Origin: Thalassotalea sp. HSM 43
GTDB lineage: Bacteria > Pseudomonadota > Gammaproteobacteria > Enterobacterales > Alteromonadaceae
Direction: 5' to 3'
Assembly (NCBI RefSeq): GCF_004752005.1
Contig: NZ_CP038493.1
Span: 1,822,302-1,886,301, forward strand
DNA: 64,000 bases
Shown piece by piece: positions 46,971 to 54,157 of the stretch. A program made the translations under genes and the position numbers. The notes beneath the pieces were generated by a model. It ran no database searches, had not been told where the DNA came from, and saw only the letters and a list, made by a program, of their open reading frames with translations. Numbering within the stretch: position 1 is the stretch's first letter; each line of letters begins with the position of its first letter.

Positions 46971-47750
46971 ATGAAAAAAGTACTGATTTTGTTATTGCTA
47001 TTAATAATCAGTGCTGCAGTTTGGTGGCAGTATCAACAGCAATCGGCAGAGCAAGAGATTGATCTTGGTGAAGCCATTGAAGATATCGAAGAAGACATCG
47101 AAGAAGTCATCGACGACATAGTCGAAGACGAATCATTTTCGCAGTCAGCAAAAAGCAAAGCTGAGCCGAAAAAAAACCAAAAGCCCATCAAGCCTAAATT
47201 AAAAACCTCAATCGAATCAATGTACTCACAAGCATTCGAACCACAAATTGCCTATATCGAATCGCGCAGTAATCTGTTTGAACTAGCGAAACGCAGTGAG
47301 CATCAAATTGAGCTAGATGCGTTACAGTTTAATCCTTACTTCGGCTTGGAAGCTGAATTTGCTAACCTAAATGTGGCTCACAAAGGTCAAGAAGGTGTGC
47401 TCGATAAAGCCAGCGAAGTCAACTATCGCAAGGGCACCGAATCGGCGGCGTTATTACTGAATATCAAAGGCATTTTACCGCTGACCAATAAATCAGCGAT
47501 ATTTGCCAAAGTCGGTCTAAATAGCTGGCAGATAGAAGAATCGCAACTAAACGGTGGTCAAGTGGCGGCAAATCGTGGTTATGGTCCAGCCAATTTTGGT
47601 GTCAACAGCAACCAAGGCACCGATGTTTTTTACGGCGTAGGGTATCAATATACCTACGAACAATATGTATTCTCTTCAGAAGTGAAAGTATTTGAAATTG
47701 AAGGGGAAACTTACGAAATTTATACCATAGGTGGTGGTTTTAGATTCTAG
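46971..47750 (+). CDS. Beta-barrel-like protein with N-terminal anchor and acidic linker
   Basis: A 259-residue protein that I cannot assign to a named family. Seen: one N-terminal hydrophobic helix (MKKVLILLLLLIISAAVWW) without an evident cleavage site, then an acidic stretch (EAIEDIEEDIEEVIDDIVEDE, about 32-55, split as shown by one residue class), a Lys/Pro-rich linker, and from about residue 105 a region of alternating strands. That region includes YFGLEAEFANL, LLNIKGILPL, YGVGYQYTYEQYVF and a final GGGFRF. A terminal aromatic residue is the usual signal for outer-membrane barrels, and the strand pattern is OmpA/Ail-like. Start at 46971 has GAGGTGG before it. Confidence 0.75.
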   Translation: MKKVLILLLLLIISAAVWWQYQQQSAEQEIDLGEAIEDIEEDIEEVIDDIVEDESFSQSAKSKAEPKKNQKPIKPKLKTSIESMYSQAFEPQIAYIESRSNLFELAKRSEHQIELDALQFNPYFGLEAEFANLNVAHKGQEGVLDKASEVNYRKGTESAALLLNIKGILPLTNKSAIFAKVGLNSWQIEESQLNGGQVAANRGYGPANFGVNSNQGTDVFYGVGYQYTYEQYVFSSEVKVFEIEGETYEIYTIGGGFRF

Positions 47751-47770
47751 AGCTGAGTGCTCCAGAATCT
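47742..47770. terminator. Stem-loop after the beta-barrel-like gene
   Basis: AGATTCT-A-GAGC (47742-47753) pairs with GCTC-C-AGAATCT (47759-47770) with one A-C mismatch. It covers the stop codon and lies between convergent genes. No T-run follows. Confidence 0.5.
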
Positions 47771-47788
47771 AACCATATGGATTTCATT

Positions 47789-48679
47789 TTACAGCAGGTT
47801 GGCTGGCGAATATTGGTCGGTCAGTACTCTGACATCCTCATCGACATCATCGTTTAATTCCATTAACGCCAATACCGTATTGATATCAACGCCATAAGGG
47901 CGCAACGAGATTTTTAGCTGCTCAATGGCTTTACTGACATCGCGCGATTTGCTGTTATTGGTGGCAACAATCACGCGATTGCCACGTTTAAAGCCTTTTT
48001 CGATTTCATAAAAACTGCCAAACACTGCATGATAGGTGGCGGTTTCATGATCATAAAGCTTGCTTGATGAAAAGGTGTTGGCAATCAGCACACCATTTTC
48101 AGATAACACGCCTTGAGTTTCCTGCAAAAACTCTTTGGTTAACAGGTGTTCTGGGATGTATTCACCATTGAACGCATCGAGGATAACAACATCATATTGC
48201 TGCTCTTTACGTAACGCTCGTTTGATAAAAATACGGCCGTCTTGTGGGTAGCTTTTTACCTGCTCTGATTCTCTAAAATCAAAATACTTGCGCGCAACTT
48301 TGATCACCGCAGGGTCAATCTCAACGTTATCAATAACGATACCAGGATACATTTGCGCCAAGGTATTGGACAAGGTGCCGCCACCTAATCCTATGATAAG
48401 CACGCGCTTAGGATTAGGGTGAAATACCAAGGCTGCCATCATGTATTTTGTGTAATCAAACACCAATGTATCTGGGCTTGCCATATTGATACAGGATTGG
48501 CTTGAGGTTTTACGTTTTACCGAAAACTTTAAACAACGCAAATCGCCTTGCTCGTCCACCAAAATATTACGATATAAAGAGCGCTCTTCGCTGATCACCT
48601 TAGCTTGAGCGCTACTGATCACCATAAAGGTGAAAACCAGCAGGGCCAAAGATTTAGTTTTTAACAAGAACTTGCGCAT
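47789..48679 (-). CDS. Spermidine-synthase-like methyltransferase-fold protein, exported or anchored
   Basis: A 296-residue protein. Seen: a basic start MRKFLLKTK and a hydrophobic segment ending SSAQA, like a signal peptide or anchor. A spermidine-synthase-type Rossmann domain follows, with VLIIGLGGGTLSNTLAQMYP, the acidic strand end VEIDPAVIKVA and VVILDAFNGEYIPEHLLT. The nucleophile-binding tetrapeptide of true SpeE is not evident, so aminopropyl transfer is uncertain. GGAAGGAAAAG precedes the ATG; the gene overlaps its membrane partner by 26 bases out of frame. In many genomes the two parts are a single fused protein. Confidence 0.82.
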   Translation of the reverse strand: MRKFLLKTKSLALLVFTFMVISSAQAKVISEERSLYRNILVDEQGDLRCLKFSVKRKTSSQSCINMASPDTLVFDYTKYMMAALVFHPNPKRVLIIGLGGGTLSNTLAQMYPGIVIDNVEIDPAVIKVARKYFDFRESEQVKSYPQDGRIFIKRALRKEQQYDVVILDAFNGEYIPEHLLTKEFLQETQGVLSENGVLIANTFSSSKLYDHETATYHAVFGSFYEIEKGFKRGNRVIVATNNSKSRDVSKAIEQLKISLRPYGVDINTVLALMELNDDVDEDVRVLTDQYSPANLL

Positions 48680-49286
48680 CTTTTCCTTCCAAATGATTCA
48701 GACTAATGGCGGCAATACCGAGTGCCACCAACAATAAACAGAAGCTGATTATAATGGTGTTTACTTCAAACCATAACACCAGATAAAACGATGTTGCCAA
48801 GGTTCCTAAGGCAGAGCCTAACGTCGACACGAAATACAGAACACCGGCGACTTGGCCACTTTCATGCTCATTGGTGACCAATAAGCGTACCGAATATGGC
48901 GATATCATGCCTAAAATCACCGTCGGTATAAAAAATAATAAGGTCGAAGCGATTAACGAGCCATAACGCGCGTCTTCTATTCGATCAAATACCCATTCCA
49001 ACATCGGCAATGCCGCCATTATCAGCGGTAATAACATCGCGCCTGCGGCGATAAAAATAGTGCCATATTTTTTCAAGTTAGGCTGATGCAAAGACAGTCG
49101 ACCACCGAGCAAATAGCCTAATGATAAGGCCAACATAAACACGGTGATAATACTGCCCCAAACATGAACGCTGGAACCAAAATATGGTGCAAGAATACGA
49201 CCTCCAAGAAGCTCGATACCCATGATCGAGAAGCCGCTGGAAAACGCGAGAACATATACGAAATAATTATGCCAACGAGATTGCAT
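48654..49286 (-). CDS. Membrane partner of the spermidine-synthase-like protein
   Basis: A 210-residue inner-membrane protein with about six helices. Seen: YVLAFSSGFSIMGIELLGGRILAPYFGSSVHVWGSII (split here), typical of the N-terminal half of fused membrane/spermidine-synthase proteins, then LGMISPYSVRLLV and GRxAGxLYFxSTLGS-like GQVAGVLYFVSTLGSALG. It is the upstream gene of the pair and ends in a 26-base overlap with the synthase-like gene. The pair probably forms one complex at the membrane. Substrate unknown. Confidence 0.85.
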   Translation of the reverse strand: MQSRWHNYFVYVLAFSSGFSIMGIELLGGRILAPYFGSSVHVWGSIITVFMLALSLGYLLGGRLSLHQPNLKKYGTIFIAAGAMLLPLIMAALPMLEWVFDRIEDARYGSLIASTLLFFIPTVILGMISPYSVRLLVTNEHESGQVAGVLYFVSTLGSALGTLATSFYLVLWFEVNTIIISFCLLLVALGIAAISLNHLEGKDAQVLVKN

Positions 49287-49381
49287 TGTCTTTAATGAAC
49301 TACCTAGTTTTTAATACTATGCATCAAGACTACCAGAGAAAACAGGGGAACAAAACCGTTAAGTAAACGAGTTGTAAAAAG

Positions 49382-49408
49382 ACTTTTGCCAAGCCGTTAC
49401 AGCTTGGC
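49382..49408 (-). terminator. Candidate terminator after the LacI-family gene
   Basis: GCCAAGC and GCTTGGC (49388-49394 and 49402-49408) form a 7-bp stem. On the minus strand it is followed by AAAAGTCTTTTT, so the T-run is delayed. It lies 27 bases after the gene's stop. Confidence 0.45.
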
Positions 49409-49435
49409 CAGTTATTAGCAAAACATGTTTGATGA

Positions 49436-50467
49436 TTATTTCGCTAGCGAGGAATCGCGCACCACCAATTGACTTGGTAACAGGGTGGTTTGCGGTGGTT
49501 GACCGTTGATCAAGCCTAAGACATTGTCCACCAACATTTCACCAGCCAATAAGGTGTCTTGTTTGGCGGTGGTTAAACTTGGTCTGGTAAACTGGGCAAT
49601 GGCAATATCATCAAAACCGGCGACGGCAATATCTTCTGGCACCTGTAGACCTTTTTCGCGAATCGCACGGATAGCACCAATGGCAATCAAGTCACTGGCA
49701 GCAAACAAGGCATCAATCGACTTATCCGACTCTAACAACGCCATGGTTGCCGCAAAGCCAGCTTCTTCGGTCGAAATCGCATCACGCTGCAGTTCCGCGT
49801 CTACTTGTATGCCAGCATCACTAAGGGCTTGGCAATGACCTTTGTAACGGTCAAAAAACTCCGGAGCACGACGCGATGCGGTGCCAACAAACGCACAGGT
49901 TTTACGATTTTGTTTTAATAGGTGTTCAGTAACTTGATAGCCACCATGCACGTTATCGCAACCTAAGGTGGCGATATTCATGTCTTTTACTTCGGCTCCC
50001 CAGCGCACAAAATGCGTACCTTGCGCGTGCAGCTGTACCAGCTTTTCCTTGTAATCAACGTAATCACCATAGCCAAGCAATATAATACCATCGGCTTTAT
50101 TGGTGTCTTCGTAATCAGAATGCCAGTCACTATCCATCTGCTGAAACGATACCAATAAATCGTAGCCACGATGAGCTGAGGCACGGGTAATACTGCCAAG
50201 CATGGTCATGAAAAAGGGGTTAATTTGTGAATCGTCTGAGGTTGGGTCTTCAAACAACAGCAACGCAAGGGTTTTGCTTTCCTGTGAGCGCAAACTACTG
50301 GCGTTTTTATCCACTTTATAGTTGAGCTCTTTGGCGATCGCTTGAATTTTTAGTCGAGTTTCCTCGTTCACCAGCGGACTATTACGCAAGGCGCGCGAAA
50401 CTGTCGATTGGGAAACACCCGCACGATAGGCAATATCAAAGGAAGTAGCTTTGGAACCTGATTTCAC
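49436..50467 (-). CDS. LacI family regulator of the alpha-glucan locus
   Basis: A 343-residue repressor-type protein. Seen: N-terminal helix-turn-helix and hinge FDIAYRAGVSQSTVSRALRNSPLVNEETR (split here), then a periplasmic-binding-protein-like sugar domain with GIILLGYGDY, ALFAASDLIAIGAIRAIREKG and IAVAGFDDIAIAQFTRPSLTT. The start is a GTG at 50467. It lies downstream of the MFS transporter and at the end of the glucan gene run. A MalR-like role, responding to maltose or maltodextrin, is inferred from the neighbours. Probable operators lie at 57018-57228. Confidence 0.9.
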   Translation of the reverse strand: MKSGSKATSFDIAYRAGVSQSTVSRALRNSPLVNEETRLKIQAIAKELNYKVDKNASSLRSQESKTLALLLFEDPTSDDSQINPFFMTMLGSITRASAHRGYDLLVSFQQMDSDWHSDYEDTNKADGIILLGYGDYVDYKEKLVQLHAQGTHFVRWGAEVKDMNIATLGCDNVHGGYQVTEHLLKQNRKTCAFVGTASRRAPEFFDRYKGHCQALSDAGIQVDAELQRDAISTEEAGFAATMALLESDKSIDALFAASDLIAIGAIRAIREKGLQVPEDIAVAGFDDIAIAQFTRPSLTTAKQDTLLAGEMLVDNVLGLINGQPPQTTLLPSQLVVRDSSLAK

Positions 50468-50539
50468 GAATTATCTACAGCAATTACAAACTGAGAAAAT
50501 AGTAACTGAGAAAAATTCAATTGTATAGCTTTACATATC

Positions 50540-50581
50540 AAGGGGTCAGAACACTTGAAATTTCATCTGTTCTGACCCCTT
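50540..50581. repeat. 42-bp near-perfect palindrome (REP-like element)
   Basis: Outer arms AAGGGGTCAGAACA (50540-50553) and TGTTCTGACCCCTT (50568-50581) are perfectly complementary over 14 bp. The centre contains the further palindrome TGAAATTTCA. It sits in the 131-base gap between the MFS gene and the LacI-family gene. No T-run follows, so it is not a typical terminator. GGGGTCAG-type palindromes recur in many gammaproteobacterial genomes, to my recollection, with REP-associated transposases. Confidence 0.8.
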
Positions 50582-50598
50582 GAAAATGGAAGGGGGTA

Positions 50599-52056
50599 TT
50601 ATTCTGCGTCGTGTTCTTTTACTAGGAATACCGACAATGATGCGAGCACCATAGATACACCGGCCAACATAATGATATAGATAGCTTCATTATCAAACAC
50701 CGAGCTTAAAATCCAACCGGAGAAGATACCAGAAACGATTTGCGGTGCCGCGATGGTGAAATTGAAAATCCCCATATAGACACCGGTTTTACTGGCAGGC
50801 AAAGAACCGGCTAGAATCGCATAAGGCATTGCTAGGATAGCCGCCCAAGAAATACCAACACCAATCATAGGTAATAATAAGCTGACCGCAGCTTCTGGCA
50901 CTTCAACCGAGGTGATCAGTAAATCAACCATCACTGGTTGCGGGTTATCAAACGCCATAAATCCAAAGTATCCTAGGGCACCGGCCATTAATGACATTGA
51001 GTACACCAATTTACGACCGAATTTGTCAGCAAGCTTTGATAACACCACGGAAAATACCGCGGCAAACAAAGAATAAGCGGCAAAGATAATACCAACCCAA
51101 TCACCGGCTGCGCCTTTCGCCGCGGCAATATGTTGTGGCACGCTACCGACCGACTCAAGATAGGCAGGGTCAAACCATTTTGCTTCGACACCCCAAATAT
51201 ACTGAGTGATCGCCGGCATCGAGTAAACCCACATAATGAACAACGCAAACCAAGAAAAGAACTGTACCACCGCCAATTGACGCATGGTATCTGGCATGGT
51301 TTTCATTAACTGCCAAAATCCGACTAAACGCTCAGCGATTGATTTTTTCTCAGCGTGCTCTTTTGCCACAGCCTCATGGTCTTCACCACGATACGCATAA
51401 TAATCTTTTGGCTCATACTCTTTGGTACGGAACGTGGTCCACAATACCGAACCAAGTAATACCGTCGCACCGATGTAAAATGCCCAGGTTACCGATGGCG
51501 CAACTTGACCAACTTCGGCGGTGTTTTCAAGGCCAACAACATTGGTCAAAACGAACGGTAAGATCGAACCAATAACCGCACCAATGTTAATCAGTAAGGC
51601 TTGGATAGAGTAACCTTTGTTACGTTGTTTGGCAGGCACCATATCCGATACCAGTGATCGGAACGGTTGGAAGCTCAAATTAAATGACGCATCCATAAAC
51701 GCCAAGATTAGCGCACCAAACAACATTGGCGCCATAAAGGCTACCACCATCGACGCATTTGGCATCAAAATCATACCTAATGCTGCACATATTGCACCGG
51801 CAAGAATATATGGCTTACGACGGCCGACGCGATTCCAGGTGCGATCCGAGGCGGCACCGACGATAGGTTGAACAATCAAGCCCATAATCGGCGCGACTAA
51901 CCAAAACAGTGACAGAGAATGCAGGTCAGCACCAAGATCCGACAGGATACGGCTAACGTTGGCGTTTTGCAGGGCGAAACCAAATTGCACACCTAGAAAG
52001 CCAAAACTGACATTCCAAAGCTGCCAAAACGATAATTGCGGTTTTTCTTTATTCAT
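50599..52056 (-). CDS. MFS sugar transporter (SLC45/sucrose-maltose symporter-like)
   Basis: A 485-residue inner-membrane protein with 12 hydrophobic segments. Seen: QLWNVSFGFLGVQFGFALQNANVSRIL in the first helix (split here), the loop motif SDRTWNRVGRRKPYILAGA typical of SLC45 and sucrose/maltose symporters, and GVYMGIFNFTIAAPQIVSG near helix 11. Long cytoplasmic loop at about 215-245. Known: relatives in marine glucan loci import maltose or glucose with H+. It is downstream of GH97 with a 26-base gap. It should move the products of GH97/GH13 into the cytoplasm. Confidence 0.9.
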   Translation of the reverse strand: MNKEKPQLSFWQLWNVSFGFLGVQFGFALQNANVSRILSDLGADLHSLSLFWLVAPIMGLIVQPIVGAASDRTWNRVGRRKPYILAGAICAALGMILMPNASMVVAFMAPMLFGALILAFMDASFNLSFQPFRSLVSDMVPAKQRNKGYSIQALLINIGAVIGSILPFVLTNVVGLENTAEVGQVAPSVTWAFYIGATVLLGSVLWTTFRTKEYEPKDYYAYRGEDHEAVAKEHAEKKSIAERLVGFWQLMKTMPDTMRQLAVVQFFSWFALFIMWVYSMPAITQYIWGVEAKWFDPAYLESVGSVPQHIAAAKGAAGDWVGIIFAAYSLFAAVFSVVLSKLADKFGRKLVYSMSLMAGALGYFGFMAFDNPQPVMVDLLITSVEVPEAAVSLLLPMIGVGISWAAILAMPYAILAGSLPASKTGVYMGIFNFTIAAPQIVSGIFSGWILSSVFDNEAIYIIMLAGVSMVLASLSVFLVKEHDAE

Positions 52057-52082
52057 TAGCTCATACTTCTGATTATTGTTTG

Positions 52083-54140
52083 TTACTGCGCCACTTTAAA
52101 GCGGATCGCAAAGCCACCACTGGCAGCCATATTTAATGTTAATGTTTCTGTGCTGGTGACCGGCTTTTGCTCAATAACCATCTCATAAGGATTGGTTTCC
52201 CAATGCGCCTTGTCACCATCACGATAAATTTCAGCGATATAGCGCGTGTCTTTCGCAAGAAAATCTAAGTCTAGGGTAAACGCTCGCGCCTGTTCATCAG
52301 ACAAGCCACCAACAAACCATTCTTCGCCATCGCGTTGTTGACGAGCAAACACCACATAATCACCGATTTCCCCAGCCAGCGCAACGGACTCTTGCCAATC
52401 TGTTGGCACATCACGAATAAACTGAAAGGCGTCTAATTTTGCTTGGTAATTACGCGGTAAATCGGCCGCCATTTGAATAGGACTATACAATACAACATAT
52501 AATGCCAGCTGTTTAGCCAGCGTGGTTTGTGGTCGATCTGAGTCTTTGTCTAAGCCATTAAAGCCCATATCAAAGATACCCGGAGTGAAATCCATAGGGC
52601 CGGCTAACATGCGAGTGAATGGCAATATCGCCGTATGTTCAGGCGGATTTGGCGGACTGCCCCAAGCGTTAAACTCTTGGCCTCGGGCACCTTCACGGGC
52701 GATCCAGTTAGGGTATGTACGGCGCAATCCGGTATCTTTTACCGGTTCATGGGTATTGATACTGATGTTACGCTTTGCCGCTTGCTCAATGTTGTAGAGG
52801 TATTCACCCACCATAAACTGGCCATCGTGCCATTCTTTATAGACCACACCATTTTCATCAACACGTTTGATGTTGCCACCGTCTGCAACATAGCCGGTTT
52901 TAACTTGTTCAACACCGATGTCGGCATACAAATCAAAGGCATCTTGCATTTGATTGCGGTAATTGGTGACATTGCCTGAGGTTTCGTGGTGACCAATCAG
53001 TTTAACGCCCGTCTTTTTACTGTGTGCTTTGATTTGCTCGATATCAAAATCAGGGTAAGGCTCGGTAAAGCTGAACACATCACCATTAAAGAACCAGTTA
53101 CCGTCCCAACCTACATTCCAGCCTTCAACTAAAACGCCATCAAAACCATATTTAGCGGCAAAGTCCATGTAGCGCTTCACTTCACTGGTGGTTGCACCAT
53201 GAGTGTCGCCACTGCCCCAGGTATTTTCTTTAACGTGCATGCCCCACCAAATACCAATGTATTTGCCCGGGTTAACCCAACTGACATCGCCAAGCTTATT
53301 TGGCTCATTAAGGTTGAGAATCAAGTCAGAATTTAACAGGCCGGTGGCCTTATCGCTGATCTGAATGGTGCGCCAAGGGGTTTTAAAGTCGGTTGTTGTT
53401 TTTACCAAGATGCCATCTGACCACGGTGCTAAATCGGCTTTAAAAGTGCCAGGACGACGTTGATCTAAAGACATACCCGCGTAATCTATCAGTGCGGCTT
53501 CATGGATGCTGATGTGCACACCATTGGCCATTTTCATCGTAAACGGCGTATGCGCGCGGTCTACATCCTTAATGCTGCTGGTGTTATAGACGTATTCGTA
53601 ACGATTCCAACCACGACTCGGAATCCAATATGCGGTGCCGTCTGTCGCCGCTTGTTGGCCCAAATTAAATTCCGTTAATTCGTTAATAATAGCGACGCTA
53701 TCTAAACCAGCTTGCTTGCCGACTTCATAACGAAAGCCAACACCATCATCAAACACACGAATTCGCAGTTTATATTCATTAACGGTGTCACGCTCATGGC
53801 TCAAGGTCAGCAATAATTCATTATGGTGATCGGTGACCGTTTTGCGCTCGCCCCAAGGCTGTTGCCAGTCTTGTTTGACTGCAACGGTTTTACTGTCGCT
53901 GATTCGAAAACCTTCGGTGAGGCCATGATTGTCTTTAAACATCATGCCCAAATTTGAGGCGTCAATTACCGTCTTACCTTGAAAGTCGACTTGGTACTGC
54001 ACCATAGCCGCGTCATCAGACACGCTAAAACGTAACTCGCCATCAGGCGAGTCTACCGCGACGGTTTTTGCTAAGGTTTGCGATGTCATTAACAGGCTTG
54101 TTAACGTCAACGCCAGTGTCGCTTTGCTTACAGTCATCAT
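52083..54140 (-). CDS. Glycoside hydrolase family 97 alpha-glucosidase (SusB-like)
   Basis: A 685-residue exported enzyme. Seen: a signal peptide (TLALTLTSLLMTSQTLAKT), a beta-sandwich N-domain, a (beta/alpha)8 catalytic domain with VEGWNVGWDGNW, LIGHHETSG and the GH97 signature NTHEPVKDTGLRRTYPNW carrying catalytic glutamates, then a C-terminal beta domain. The second Glu-based motif identifies the inverting alpha-glucosidase branch (SusB type) rather than the retaining alpha-galactosidase. GGGAGATAAGCA precedes the tandem ATGs. Probable periplasmic action on maltooligosaccharides. It follows the pullulanase-type gene by 17 bases. Confidence 0.94.
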   Translation of the reverse strand: MMTVSKATLALTLTSLLMTSQTLAKTVAVDSPDGELRFSVSDDAAMVQYQVDFQGKTVIDASNLGMMFKDNHGLTEGFRISDSKTVAVKQDWQQPWGERKTVTDHHNELLLTLSHERDTVNEYKLRIRVFDDGVGFRYEVGKQAGLDSVAIINELTEFNLGQQAATDGTAYWIPSRGWNRYEYVYNTSSIKDVDRAHTPFTMKMANGVHISIHEAALIDYAGMSLDQRRPGTFKADLAPWSDGILVKTTTDFKTPWRTIQISDKATGLLNSDLILNLNEPNKLGDVSWVNPGKYIGIWWGMHVKENTWGSGDTHGATTSEVKRYMDFAAKYGFDGVLVEGWNVGWDGNWFFNGDVFSFTEPYPDFDIEQIKAHSKKTGVKLIGHHETSGNVTNYRNQMQDAFDLYADIGVEQVKTGYVADGGNIKRVDENGVVYKEWHDGQFMVGEYLYNIEQAAKRNISINTHEPVKDTGLRRTYPNWIAREGARGQEFNAWGSPPNPPEHTAILPFTRMLAGPMDFTPGIFDMGFNGLDKDSDRPQTTLAKQLALYVVLYSPIQMAADLPRNYQAKLDAFQFIRDVPTDWQESVALAGEIGDYVVFARQQRDGEEWFVGGLSDEQARAFTLDLDFLAKDTRYIAEIYRDGDKAHWETNPYEMVIEQKPVTSTETLTLNMAASGGFAIRFKVAQ

Positions 54141-54157
54141 TGCTTATCTCCCTGACA

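Noticed and set aside
48654-48679. Overlap of the spermidine-synthase-like pair as a frameshifted single gene
   Set aside because: The second gene has its own ATG, a strong GGAAGGAAAAG site and a signal-like N-terminus, so two genes are more likely than a broken fusion.
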